Assembly (NCBI GenBank): GCA_947630625.1
Contig: CANRIL010000021.1
Location: 1-45,777 of the forward strand
Length of the DNA: 45,777 bases
Source of the DNA: an uncultured Clostridia bacterium
GTDB lineage: Bacteria; Bacillota; Clostridia; Oscillospirales; CAG-272
Reading direction: 5' to 3'
In this document: in pieces, positions 32,798 to 40,855 of the stretch
Layout: each line of letters starts with the position of its first letter
Position numbering within the stretch: the stretch's first letter is position 1
Position numbers and translations under genes: made by a program
The notes under the pieces: model-generated
The model's input: only the letters and a program-made list of their open reading frames with translations
Database searches by the model: none
What the model was told of the DNA's origin: nothing

Positions 32798-32826
32798 TTG
32801 AATTAGCCTGTGCTATCTGATATAAT
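32798..32826 (+). promoter_or_regulatory. sigma-A promoter of the leucine-rich-repeat lipoprotein
   Basis: TTGAAT (32798-32803), 17-bp spacer, TATAAT (32821-32826), 34 bp before ATG 32861. Divergent from the murD-unit promoter. Confidence 0.75.
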
Positions 32827-32860
32827 CATAAAATATAAGCTGCAAAAATCGAGGTTACAT

Positions 32861-34213
32861 ATGAGTTTGATGAAGAAATTGATCCTGTCAGCCGTCGTCG
32901 CGGCGTTCATGACCGCGCTTGTTTCGTGCGGCGGCGGGACGTTCGGCGTTCAATTTGAAGTTTATGACGACCACGCCGCCGTCGTGAAATATGTCGGCGA
33001 ATCGCTCAACGTGACTGTCCCTGCCGAATATAAGGGCGTCCCCGTGACGGAGATCGCGGACGGGGCATTCCTTGACGAGGCGATAGAGGCAGTGACGCTG
33101 CCGGACACGATAACGCGCATTGGTGAGAACGCGTTCAAGGGCTCAACGAATCTTTCAACGGTCAACATGCAGCCGGGAACTACAGAGATCGGGTCGTCGG
33201 CGTTCGCGGGCTGTTCCTCGCTTGAGAGCATAACGCTGCCGGAAGGCGTCAAGACGGTCGGCGACACGGTGTTTTATGAGTGCCGCGCGCTTAAAAGCGT
33301 GTCTTTGCCGTCGACGCTGACCGAGATCGGCGCGAGAACGTTCTATAACTGCAAGGAGCTCGTCACGGTGACGCTGCCGGAAAATGTTACGGCAATATCT
33401 TCGGGGCTTTTCTGGGGCTGCGACGCGCTCAAGTCGGTCAATATTGAAGGCGATGTGACAGAGATATTCGACGGCGCTTTTCTCGACTGCGTCTCGCTTT
33501 CGGAATTTGAGATCCCCTCGACTGTTGAAAAGATCGGCGGTTCCGCGTTCATGGATTGCTCATCGATAGTATCCCTGAGGGTGCCGGACGGAGTTTCGGA
33601 AATAAAAAGTCAGGTGTTTTACGGCTGCACCGCGATGACGGAGTGCATTTTGCCCGATTCGGTGACGGCGCTCGGAAAAGAGGCGTTCAAATACTGCTCG
33701 GCGCTTGAAAATATCAAGCTGCCGTCGGGGCTTACAACTATGGACGAAGGCGTCTTTTCGGAATGCAGCTCGCTGCGAAGCGCTGAAATACCGTCCGGCG
33801 TGACGGAGCTGCCGCGCAGTGCGTTTGAAAACTGCCGCTCGCTCGTCAGCGTCAAGCTGCACGACAAAATAACGCGCGCCGGAGTGCTCACGTTCAGCGG
33901 ATGCAGGTCGCTGGAGGAAATGACGATCCCCGCCGACATGACGGCAATACCGAATTCGTTCTGTGAAGGATGCAGTTCGCTCACGTCAGTGACGATACAC
34001 GAACGTGTGACGAAGATCGACGCCTCCGCGTTCAACGGCTGCGGGTCTGTGACTTTCCGCGTCTGGGACGGTTCGTTTGCGCAATATTGGCTGAGTGAAA
34101 TGGGCAAGCTGTACGAGAGCATGGGCGACGCGAGCCCGGAAAACGTCTATGAGCCGCCAAGAGCGCCGGAACCCGAAACAAACGGCGGCTGGGAAGGCGG
34201 CGAGAACGGCTGA
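32861..34213 (+). CDS. BspA-type leucine-rich-repeat surface lipoprotein
   Basis: A 450-residue exported protein. The signal peptide MSLMKKLILSAVVAAFMTAL ends in the lipobox LVSC, so it should be lipid-anchored outside the membrane. About fifteen BspA/TpLRR repeats of 23 residues follow, of the form I-G-x-x-A-F-x-x-C-x-x-L-x-x-V-x-L-P, for example ITRIGENAFKGSTNLSTV and IGSSAFAGCSSLESITLP. The tail is Pro/Glu/Gly-rich. In this family the repeats mediate binding to host or bacterial surface proteins; the ligand here is unknown. GAGG lies seven bases before ATG 32861. It is a single-gene unit. Confidence 0.92.
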   Translation: MSLMKKLILSAVVAAFMTALVSCGGGTFGVQFEVYDDHAAVVKYVGESLNVTVPAEYKGVPVTEIADGAFLDEAIEAVTLPDTITRIGENAFKGSTNLSTVNMQPGTTEIGSSAFAGCSSLESITLPEGVKTVGDTVFYECRALKSVSLPSTLTEIGARTFYNCKELVTVTLPENVTAISSGLFWGCDALKSVNIEGDVTEIFDGAFLDCVSLSEFEIPSTVEKIGGSAFMDCSSIVSLRVPDGVSEIKSQVFYGCTAMTECILPDSVTALGKEAFKYCSALENIKLPSGLTTMDEGVFSECSSLRSAEIPSGVTELPRSAFENCRSLVSVKLHDKITRAGVLTFSGCRSLEEMTIPADMTAIPNSFCEGCSSLTSVTIHERVTKIDASAFNGCGSVTFRVWDGSFAQYWLSEMGKLYESMGDASPENVYEPPRAPEPETNGGWEGGENG

Positions 34214-34280
34214 CGATTGCCGGAAATCGGGCGGCAAAAATGCCGGAGGATTGACTAATTAAATTTTTAAAGTCAACAAA

Positions 34281-34317
34281 AAGCGTGCTCACACATGAAA
34301 GCGGAGCACGCTTTTTT
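34281..34317. terminator. bidirectional terminator between the repeat lipoprotein and alaS
   Basis: Stem AAGCGTGCTC (34281-34290) with GAGCACGCTT (34304-34313), then TTTT on the plus side and a T-run on the minus side from the AAAA upstream. It serves the convergent genes ending at 34213 and 34386. Confidence 0.85.
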
Positions 34318-34385
34318 AAACCTTACCGCGTGTGACCGACGCGCAGCGCGGAGGCGTTTAATAAATGAAGTCAATAAACCGACGT

Positions 34386-37031
34386 TTATTTCAAAAATCC
34401 GCGGACGATGTCGGCGGCGGCGGCGAGCGCGTCGGGAACGCGGCTCGCGTCAGTACCTCCGGCGACGGCGGAATCGGGGCGTCCGCCGCCCTTACCGCCC
34501 GTGACGGCGGCAACGGCGCCGACGATCTTGCCTGCATGCGCGCCCGCCTTTACGGCGTCAGCGCCGCATGCGGCGACAAAGTTGAGCTTTCCGTCCGCCT
34601 TGACGGCGAGAACGGCTACAACGTCCGGCATTTCGGATTTGAGCTTGTCGCCGAGCTCGCGAGCGGAGGCGAGGTCCATCCCCTCGGCAGAGACAGCGAT
34701 CAGGCGGACAGAGCCGACGGCGACGGCGGAGGCGGCATATTCGCCCGCGCGTGCCGCCGCAAGCTTTGAATTTGCGGCTTCGAGCTCGCGCTTTGCGTGG
34801 CGCAGTTCCTCTGACACGGCGGCTGCACGTTTTGCGATGTCGTTCGGATTCGCTGCCTTCAGCTCGCGCGCGGTGTCTGCGATCAGCGCGTCGCGCTCGG
34901 CGATGAGGGCGAGCACATTTTCGCCCGTGACCGCCTCGATGCGGCGGATACCGGCGGCAACGGAGCCTTCGTATACTATTTTAAACAAACCGATCTCTGA
35001 GGTGTGCGCGACGTGAGTTCCGCCGCAGAGCTCGCGCGAGACGCATTCGTTGCCGCTGCCCATCGAAACCATACGGACGACGGAGCCGTATTTCTCGCCG
35101 AAGAGCGCCATCGCGCCCTCCTTTTTCGCCGTCTCAACGTCTGTTTCGAGCGTCGTTACGTCGTAATCGGAAAGAATATAGCTGTTGACGAGCTTTTCAG
35201 TCTCGGATATTTCCTCCGGCGTCATCGCGGCGAAGTGCGTGAAGTCGAACCTCGCGCGATGTTCGTCGACGTAGGAGCCGCGCTGCTCAACGTGGTCGCC
35301 GAGGATGCGGCGCAGCGCCGCCTGGAGCAGGTGGACGGAGGAATGGTTGCGGCGTATCGCGGCGCGGTTGGCGTTCACATTCGCCGTGACCGTGTCGCCG
35401 ACGCAGAGCGTTCCGGCTCCCGCCGTGCAGTAGTGCAGATATACGCCCGCTTCCTTTTTTGTATCCTTGACGGTCAGGACCGCGGTGTCGTTTTCGATCA
35501 CGCCGCCGTGGTCGCCGACCTGACCGCCGCCTTCTCCGTAGAACGGCGTCTTGTCGAGCACGACAATGCAGTCATCGCCGTCGGAGCATTCGCTGACGGA
35601 CTGCCCGCCGACGCAGATGAGGATCACGCGCGCCTCGGCGCACATTTTGTCATATCCGACAAATTCCGTTTTCGGCAGCTCGGAGAAGAGCGATTTCGCC
35701 ATGTCGTCCCAGCCGTGACCGAGCTTGCGGTTCGCGCGGGCGCGCTCCTTCTGTTCCTTCATGAGCTCGGTGAATTTGTCCTCGTCGATGCCGAGCCCCG
35801 CCTCGGAGGCGATCTCGCGCGTCAGGTCGACGGGGAAGCCGAACGTGTCATAGAGCTTGAAGATATCTTCTCCCGTGAGCTTGTCCGCGCCGGACGATTT
35901 CGCGCCGTCTATCATCTCGCGAAGAATCGAGAGCCCGGAGTCGATGGTCGCCTCAAAGCGCTCCTCCTCGATGGCGATGACTTTTTTGATGTAGTCAGCC
36001 TTTTCTTCGAGCTCGGGATACGCGGACTTGTTCTCGCCGATGACGACATTGCAGAGGTCGGCGAGGAACGCGCCCTTTATGCCGAGCAGCTTGCCGTGGC
36101 GCGCGGCGCGGCGCAGAACGCGGCGGAGAATGTAGCCGCGCCCCTCGTTCGAGGGGAGAACGCCGTCGGAGATGAGGAACGTCGCCGTCCTGATGTGGTC
36201 GGTGATGACGCGTATCGAAACGTCGTTTTTGTAGTCGGCGCCGTATGTTTTACCGGAGATTTCGCAGACGCGGTCGAGAATTTTGCGGATCGTGTCGACC
36301 TCGAAGAGATTGTCCACGCCCTGCATGACGCAGGCGAGGCGCTCAAGCCCCATACCGGTGTCGATATTTTTCTGCTGAAGCTCGGTATAGTTGCCGTGAC
36401 CGTCGTTGTTGAACTGCGTGAAGACGTTGTTCCAAATCTCGATATAGCGGTCGCAGTCGCAGCCGGGACCGCACGTCGGTTTGCCGCAGCCGTATTTTTC
36501 GCCGCGGTCAAAGTATATTTCGGAGCAGGGTCCGCAGGGGCCGCCGGAAAGGTCCCAGAAGTTGTCGTCGCGCCCGAGGCGGACGATGTGAGATTCGGGA
36601 ACGCCAACCTTGTCGCGCCAGATCGTGTACGCCTCGTCGTCCTCCTCGTAGACGGACGGGTAGAGAAGTTCCGGCGGGATTTCGAGCACTCCGGTCAGAA
36701 ATTCCCACGCCCACGGGATCGCGTCCGACTTGAAATAGTCGCCGAAGCTGAAGTTTCCGAGCATTTCAAAATATGTCCCGTGGCGCGCCGTTTTGCCTAC
36801 GTTGTCGATATCGAGCGTGCGCACGCACTTCTGACACGTTGTGACGCGGCGGCGCGGCGGCTCCTCCTCACCGGTGAAATATTTTTTCATCGGCGCCATT
36901 CCGGCGTTGATGAGCAGGAGGCTGCCGTCGCCCTGAGGGACGAGAGGAAAGCTCGGAAGGCGAAGATGCCCTTTCGATTCAAAGAAAGCGAGATATTTTT
37001 CCCGCAGTGTGTTCAGTGACTGCCATTCCAT
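34386..37031 (-). CDS. alaS: alanyl-tRNA synthetase
   Basis: Charges tRNA-Ala; 881 residues, full length. The catalytic domain begins MEWQSLNTLREKYLAFFESK with GHLRLPSFPLVPQGDGSLLL and the class II signatures (INAGMAPMKKYFTG, RVTTCQKCVRTLDIDNVG, YFEMLGNFSFGDYF). The editing domain carries RNHSSVHLLQAALR (here HSSVH) and the C-terminal zinc-site CGGTHVAHTSEIG; the C-terminal domain ends with GGKGGGRPDSAVAGG. ATG 37031 fits the family start; AAAGGA lies 12 bases upstream. The leader from the promoter is only about 40 nt, too short for a T-box. Confidence 0.98.
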   Translation of the reverse strand: MEWQSLNTLREKYLAFFESKGHLRLPSFPLVPQGDGSLLLINAGMAPMKKYFTGEEEPPRRRVTTCQKCVRTLDIDNVGKTARHGTYFEMLGNFSFGDYFKSDAIPWAWEFLTGVLEIPPELLYPSVYEEDDEAYTIWRDKVGVPESHIVRLGRDDNFWDLSGGPCGPCSEIYFDRGEKYGCGKPTCGPGCDCDRYIEIWNNVFTQFNNDGHGNYTELQQKNIDTGMGLERLACVMQGVDNLFEVDTIRKILDRVCEISGKTYGADYKNDVSIRVITDHIRTATFLISDGVLPSNEGRGYILRRVLRRAARHGKLLGIKGAFLADLCNVVIGENKSAYPELEEKADYIKKVIAIEEERFEATIDSGLSILREMIDGAKSSGADKLTGEDIFKLYDTFGFPVDLTREIASEAGLGIDEDKFTELMKEQKERARANRKLGHGWDDMAKSLFSELPKTEFVGYDKMCAEARVILICVGGQSVSECSDGDDCIVVLDKTPFYGEGGGQVGDHGGVIENDTAVLTVKDTKKEAGVYLHYCTAGAGTLCVGDTVTANVNANRAAIRRNHSSVHLLQAALRRILGDHVEQRGSYVDEHRARFDFTHFAAMTPEEISETEKLVNSYILSDYDVTTLETDVETAKKEGAMALFGEKYGSVVRMVSMGSGNECVSRELCGGTHVAHTSEIGLFKIVYEGSVAAGIRRIEAVTGENVLALIAERDALIADTARELKAANPNDIAKRAAAVSEELRHAKRELEAANSKLAAARAGEYAASAVAVGSVRLIAVSAEGMDLASARELGDKLKSEMPDVVAVLAVKADGKLNFVAACGADAVKAGAHAGKIVGAVAAVTGGKGGGRPDSAVAGGTDASRVPDALAAAADIVRGFLK

Positions 37032-37078
37032 AATTGGCGAATATCCTTTCAAATAGTAACCACAATTTTACTCCGTAT

Positions 37079-37107
37079 ATTGTACCACCCGCGATTTGTT
37101 GTGTCAA
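37079..37107 (-). promoter_or_regulatory. sigma-A promoter of alaS
   Basis: Minus strand: TTGACA (37107-37102), 17-bp spacer, TACAAT (37084-37079). Confidence 0.75.
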
Positions 37108-37151
37108 CATTATTAATGTCCCGCGCAAAAAAGAATTTCGCCCCGCGAACA

Positions 37152-37187
37152 AAATTACCGGAGGGGCGGCAGCCCCTCCGGTAATTT
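37152..37187 (-). terminator. rho-independent terminator after dpaAB
   Basis: A 16-bp perfect stem, AAATTACCGGAGGGGC (37152-37167) with its complement at 37172-37187, 4-nt loop. On the minus strand the distal arm ends GGTAATTTTG. It lies 12 bp after the dpaB stop. Confidence 0.85.
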
Positions 37188-37198
37188 AAACAGTTCGC

Positions 37199-37756
37199 TC
37201 ACAAAAACAGCGGACGCAGCTGACGCCCCGCGAGGGCGGCGTCAAGCGCCTCCGGGACGAGGGTGAAATCGGCGACGAGCGAATGCGGCTTTGCTACTAC
37301 GTCGTCCTGCCGCATCGGGACGAAGAAGATGTTCTTCCTGACGAGGACGGAGCCGATGTTTGATAGATTTGCCGCGAGCGCGTCATTTGAGGCGAGCGCT
37401 ATCAAAAGCGTCCGGTCGGTGCGCAAATGCGCCTTCGCCGCCATCGTGACCGGCGTGTCCGTTATGGCGCACGCGAGCTTGGCGAGCGTGTTGCCCGTGC
37501 ACGGGCTTATGATGAGCGCGTCGAGCGGCCTTTTCGGGCCGAGCGGTTCCGCGTCCTTTATCGTCATGACGGGCTCGTGCCCGGTGATCGACGAAACGGT
37601 GTCTATGAGGTCGCGGGCGGTGCCGAAGCGCGTGTCAGTCGAGGCGGCGTTGAAGCTCAGTATCGGCAGCACGTCATGTGATGATGCCACCGCGCGCAGC
37701 GCTTCGAGGGATGCTTTGTGAGTGCAGAAGGAGCCGCACATTGCATAGCCTATCAT
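37199..37756 (-). CDS. dpaB: dipicolinate synthase subunit B
   Basis: A 185-residue flavoprotein-fold subunit of the enzyme that makes dipicolinic acid, the calcium chelator of the spore core. It begins MIGYAMCGSFCTHKASLEAL and contains ISFNAASTDTRFG-type sequence (LSFNAASTDTRFGTARD), PLDALIISPCTGNTLAKLA and ITDTPVTMAAKAHLR, all family landmarks. It starts at the ATG in ATGA overlapping the dpaA stop, so the two subunits are translated together. Together they show that the organism forms spores; expression should be in the mother cell late in sporulation. Confidence 0.95.
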   Translation of the reverse strand: MIGYAMCGSFCTHKASLEALRAVASSHDVLPILSFNAASTDTRFGTARDLIDTVSSITGHEPVMTIKDAEPLGPKRPLDALIISPCTGNTLAKLACAITDTPVTMAAKAHLRTDRTLLIALASNDALAANLSNIGSVLVRKNIFFVPMRQDDVVAKPHSLVADFTLVPEALDAALAGRQLRPLFL

Positions 37757-38601
37757 GTCGCGCCTCCTTCGAGTTTGCGGCGGACGCAGTCGGCGATGAT
37801 CTCCGCCGAGGACGCGGGGGCGTATTTCCCCGGCAGCCCGCCGGCCCTTATGAGCTTTATGCCGCGCGCTGACGCCTCATCTTCTTCGATGCCGTACGGC
37901 GCGGAGGCGAGGTCGATGAAGAGCGTCCCCGGCCTGATTTTGTCAAGGGACGCGCCGTCAAGCGTGCGGGCGGGAACGGTGTTGATCACCGCGCCGCGGC
38001 GCGCGGCGAGCGCGGCGAGCCGTTCCGGCTCGTTTTTAAGGTCGGCGCGCCTCCACCCGGATACCTCCGCCCAGACGAGCTCTCTTTTCGAGCGCGCCAT
38101 CATCGTGACGCGGGCTCCGAGCGCGGAAAACGCGGAACATACGCACCTGGCGACGCGCCCGGAGCCGATGACTAATATATCGGAGCCGGCAACGGACGAC
38201 GATGTCTCATTCATAAAGAGCGAAAGCGCGCCCTCCGCCGTCAGGCAGGCGTTTTTTATTGTGAGCGCCTCGTCGGCGGCAAGGTCAAAGGATTCGCATC
38301 CGCGCTCGTTTATCGCGCTGACAAGCTCGCAGCTCGGGCTCCATGAAAAGACGACGGCGCCGCCGTTTAACATTTTTATGTGTTCATTTATACTTTCTTT
38401 TGGCTTGACGGGAAATATCACGGCGCGGCAGCTTTCCGCGGCGTCCGCGAATGTGCCGGAGGGAGAGGCGCTAAAGACGGCGGTGTCAATGCCGTATGTG
38501 CTGACCTCGTATTCGTCGGCGGCGAGGACACGGGCGAGATGTTCCTGCCGCGCGTCTCCGCCGACGACCGCGATTTTCCCGGTCTTGTTACTGTCGTTCA
38601 T
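37753..38601 (-). CDS. dpaA: dipicolinate synthase subunit A
   Basis: A 282-residue NAD(P)-binding subunit. The N-terminal half begins KIAVVGGDARQEHLARVLAA (about 9-28) and VFPVKP; the second Rossmann domain has ILVIGSGRVARCVCSAFSAL near 148-167 and continues ARVTMMARSKRELVWAE. It converts the lysine-pathway precursor to dipicolinate with DpaB. The conserved dpaA-dpaB order and 4-bp overlap are as in other spore formers. ATG 38601 is preceded by GAAAGG at 11 bases. Confidence 0.95.
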   Translation of the reverse strand: MNDSNKTGKIAVVGGDARQEHLARVLAADEYEVSTYGIDTAVFSASPSGTFADAAESCRAVIFPVKPKESINEHIKMLNGGAVVFSWSPSCELVSAINERGCESFDLAADEALTIKNACLTAEGALSLFMNETSSSVAGSDILVIGSGRVARCVCSAFSALGARVTMMARSKRELVWAEVSGWRRADLKNEPERLAALAARRGAVINTVPARTLDGASLDKIRPGTLFIDLASAPYGIEEDEASARGIKLIRAGGLPGKYAPASSAEIIADCVRRKLEGGAT

Positions 38602-38656
38602 TTTGCAGTCATACCTTTCGGTTTATGTCACGGAGGCAGCGGCCTCCGTACATTAA

Positions 38657-38683
38657 TATGATATGACGCCATCCCCGACGGTG
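38657..38683 (-). promoter_or_regulatory. possible sigma-K-type sporulation promoter of dpaAB
   Basis: Minus strand CATATCATA (38665-38657) fits the sigma-K -10 pattern CATAnnnTA. CACC (38683-38680) could be the -35 AC element, but the spacing is about 14 bp, shorter than usual. An inverted repeat ACGGAGGC/GCCTCCGT lies between it and dpaA. The call leans on dpaAB being sigma-K dependent in known spore formers. Confidence 0.3.
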
Positions 38684-38768
38684 AGAGGCGGTTTTTGCGA
38701 TTATTGTTCACGGACGTTCGGCGGGAGCTCTGAGAGGGGCGGGCGTTTAAAATTTTTTTGAAAAATAC

Positions 38769-38797
38769 TTGTCAAACGTGCGCCGATGTGGTATGAT
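38769..38797 (+). promoter_or_regulatory. promoter of tRNA-Ala
   Basis: TTGTCA (38769-38774), 17-bp spacer, TATGAT (38792-38797), 10 bp before the tRNA. Confidence 0.65.
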
Positions 38798-38807
38798 AAC
38801 ATCACCT

Positions 38808-38880
38808 GGGGTATTAGCGCAGCTGGGAGCGCACCACACTGGCAGTGTGGGGGTCACGGGTTCGAGTCCCGTATGCTCCA
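38808..38880 (+). tRNA. tRNA-Ala (anticodon GGC)
   Basis: A 73-nt cloverleaf. Acceptor GGGGTAT pairs with ATGCTCC, including the G3-U70 pair that defines alanine identity. Anticodon arm CCACA-CTGGCAG-TGTGG. CCA is not encoded. The integrase gene of the neighbouring element starts its 3' end 88 bp downstream, so this tRNA is the likely integration target. Confidence 0.95.
38846..38880. other. predicted attachment site in the 3' half of tRNA-Ala
   Basis: Tyrosine integrases commonly use the T-arm and acceptor end of a tRNA as core site and restore it on insertion. No second copy of the tRNA 3' end (GGTTCGAGTCCCGTATGCTC) was seen up to 45777, so the partner site lies outside the window and the core cannot be delimited. 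Confidence 0.45.
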
Positions 38881-38925
38881 AAAGTCCTGAAATCCAAGTA
38901 TTAAAGGGGTTTCGGGACTTTTTTG
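38881..38925 (+). terminator. terminator downstream of tRNA-Ala
   Basis: A long interrupted stem: AAAGTCC, GAAA, CC (38881-38895) with GG, TTTC, GGACTTT (38908-38921), followed by TTTTG. It lies between the tRNA and the integrase gene and would stop transcription into the element. Confidence 0.8.
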
Positions 38926-38968
38926 TTGCCAAAATTTCAGCCCGATTCGTGCGATTTTTTGGGTTTTC

Positions 38969-40144
38969 TCACTCATTTTTCTCACCATTACAATTTGCCG
39001 GGATTAGCTCATCAATCATCGTCGAGAGCCTTGTTCGCGATGCAGACAGGACATGATTGTATACGTTCAAAGTCGTTGACGTGTTGGAATGACCTGCCCA
39101 CTCGGACGTATCGCGGACGCTTGCGCCGTTCTCAAGCAATATCGTGATGTTGGTATGTCGCAGCTCGTGAAGCTTGATCTTGCGCAATCCCGCTTTTTCG
39201 CAGAGCTTCGGGAATGCGCGAGATACATATTCAAGCGGCAAAAGATCGCCGTTATCGCGCACACAAACGAAATCATCCCATGTGTGATTATATGCCTTAT
39301 TTGACGCTTTACGTTCGTCCTGATCAGCCTTGAGCGATTGCAAGTAATCAACAGCGGACTGCGGCATGGGCAGCGCACGCATCGAACTCGATGTTTTTGT
39401 TGCATCGCAGAAATACAGCGTGCGGGGTTCTGTCGGGTTGCCTTTGTCCTTAACCGTGCCGGAGACAAGCAAGATACGCCGCTTAAAGTCGATGCAGTCC
39501 CATCGAAGTCCGATAATTTCACCACGCCGCAGACCGAACCAAGCAGCCAAGCGAACAACGGGTTCAATAGGTTGTCCGCTTATATTGTCAAGCAGCTTTT
39601 TTAGTTCGTCAACTTCGTAGTAATTTGCGATATGCTTTGTCTTTTTCGGGAGCTCCACGTTGTCAGACGGGTTATGCGACAAACGACCGGTTTTAATGGC
39701 GTAATTCAATGCCTTGTGGATTATGCTGTGCATACGTGACACAGTTTGTGCAGATACGCCGTCAACCTCGATCCGATAGTTGTAGTACTTTTGCAGATCA
39801 GACGTTGTAAGATCGCATAGTTTTATTTTTCGTGTGGCAAAGTAGGGGGATATAGTATTGTGGACTGTATAATAATTGCTATTATATGTACTTGTGGCAA
39901 TAGTGTGCTTTGTCTCTGCGAGCCACTGTTGCATGTAGCATGAAAACAACATTGTGTTGTCAACTAACCCCATTTTTGCTTTGTACTGCTCCAGCGTGTC
40001 AAGCCTTAACTGCTCCAGCTTGCGCTTGCAGTTTTCGCCGACCATGTACGGGGTTTTCACCCATTTTTGCCGTCTCTGTCCGTCTTGCCTCCAGTCAATC
40101 ATAATGTAATATCGGTTGCACTTTTGTTTAATCGTCGCCGTCAT
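38969..40144 (-). CDS. int: tyrosine-type integrase of the tRNA-Ala element
   Basis: A 391-residue phage/ICE integrase. An N-terminal arm-binding domain (MTATIKQKCNRYYIMIDWRQ, about 1-55), a core-binding SAM-like domain (about 60-165) and the catalytic domain (about 175-375) are present. Catalytic residues: Arg in FGLRRGEIIGLRWDCID, Lys in ATKTSSSMR, HELRHTN, His in WAGHSNTSTT, and the Tyr nucleophile in LNVYNHV. It is of the Tn916/phage type and unlike the housekeeping recombinase at 11737. Its 3' end faces the tRNA-Ala gene, the standard layout at an integration site. ATG 40144 opens the family match. Confidence 0.94.
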   Translation of the reverse strand: MTATIKQKCNRYYIMIDWRQDGQRRQKWVKTPYMVGENCKRKLEQLRLDTLEQYKAKMGLVDNTMLFSCYMQQWLAETKHTIATSTYNSNYYTVHNTISPYFATRKIKLCDLTTSDLQKYYNYRIEVDGVSAQTVSRMHSIIHKALNYAIKTGRLSHNPSDNVELPKKTKHIANYYEVDELKKLLDNISGQPIEPVVRLAAWFGLRRGEIIGLRWDCIDFKRRILLVSGTVKDKGNPTEPRTLYFCDATKTSSSMRALPMPQSAVDYLQSLKADQDERKASNKAYNHTWDDFVCVRDNGDLLPLEYVSRAFPKLCEKAGLRKIKLHELRHTNITILLENGASVRDTSEWAGHSNTSTTLNVYNHVLSASRTRLSTMIDELIPANCNGEKNE

Positions 40145-40222
40145 CGTCTATACCTCCTTTGCGTGACGGGTTGACGGCAATCAGCTTGATATTATTATAG
40201 CATTTATCTCGGTTATTTTCAA

Positions 40223-40471
40223 TCATTGACGCTTGCGCCTCTTTCTCGGTACAGCCACACTATATTTCATGCCCCACAGATCATCCCGATATTTTTCGAG
40301 AATTGTGTGCACCTCCACAGCATCGTCTGATTTATATTTTGCCGGAAGCCTGTCCATAGTAAGCATATTGTTAGATACATCTTTAATTTCATAATATATC
40401 TTTTCTTTTAGGAAATCATCGTATATATAAACGATGTTGCCGATTAAATGTTGCAAATTGTTGTTGTTCAT
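40223..40471 (-). CDS. small protein of unknown function in the element
   Basis: An 82-residue protein, MNNNNLQHLIGNIVYIYDDF then KEKIYYEIKDVSNNMLTMDR, ending in a very basic tail VPRKRRKRQ. The body looks like a small beta domain and the tail suggests nucleic-acid binding. By its position just upstream of int it could be an excisionase or regulator, but it shows no helix-turn-helix. ATG 40471; AAAGAGGCGAT lies upstream. No family was recognised. Confidence 0.55.
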   Translation of the reverse strand: MNNNNLQHLIGNIVYIYDDFLKEKIYYEIKDVSNNMLTMDRLPAKYKSDDAVEVHTILEKYRDDLWGMKYSVAVPRKRRKRQ

Positions 40472-40506
40472 TTTATCGCCTCTTTATCATAGATATTATA
40501 TTATAC

Positions 40507-40641
40507 ATTTGTCTAATATTTCATAGAATTTTTATTATGCACTTGTCTATAACTACCGATACCGAAAAATTTCTTTGCAATACCCTCCATTTTTGAGGGT
40601 TTACACGTCCCACCGATAGCTACCGATAGCGCCCCGATAGC
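40507..40641. repeat. iteron-like direct repeats upstream of the small gene
   Basis: Part of a 384-bp stretch (40472-40855) with no gene. CCGATAGC occurs at 40613-40620, 40623-40630 and 40634-40641, that is 10 and 11 bp apart, with a related CCGATACC at 40556-40563. A second repeat, TTGTCTA, occurs at about 40509 and 40542, about 33 bp apart. A small hairpin ACCCTC/GAGGGT (about 40582-40600) lies between the two sets. Spacing by one helical turn suggests a protein binding array: a replication origin, or integrase or excisionase arm sites. Confidence 0.5.
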
Positions 40642-40687
40642 ATGCTGCGCATAAAACGCTTTTGTCCTGCCGGACGGGCACATCTCG

Positions 40688-40720
40688 CGCTTATTTTCAT
40701 TCTGAAAATGAAAATAAGCG
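40688..40720. repeat. 14-bp inverted repeat downstream of the helicase gene
   Basis: CGCTTATTTTCATT (40688-40701) pairs with its complement at 40707-40720, loop of 5 nt. There is no T-run. It could be a transcript-ending hairpin or part of an origin region. Confidence 0.6.
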
Positions 40721-40813
40721 TTCGATGTTATCTATGTATACATTTTTTTTATACTCTCTTTGTTCTAAGGGAGAGGGCTCGCAAATGCCTGTATTACAAG
40801 GATTTTTTTCGAT

Positions 40814-40838
40814 TTTTAACACCCCCCTCGTGTTAAAA
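40814..40838 (-). terminator. hairpin after the helicase operon
   Basis: TTTTAACAC (40814-40822) pairs with GTGTTAAAA (40830-40838), 7-nt loop, 18 bp after the helicase stop on the minus strand. The distal arm is not followed by a T-run. Confidence 0.45.
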
Positions 40839-40855
40839 CCGGTTCCGCGTTTGCG

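Noticed and set aside
35004-37019. A 671-codon open frame on the plus strand opposite alaS
   Set aside because: Antisense shadow of a conserved gene; composition (Val/Asp/Arg/Ala-rich) without motifs.
37032-37107. T-box leader for alaS
   Set aside because: The distance from the promoter to the start codon is about 40 nt, far too short, and no T-box sequence is present.
40507-40641. CRISPR array
   Set aside because: The repeats are 8-9 bp with 2-3 bp between them; there are no spacers of CRISPR size and no cas genes.
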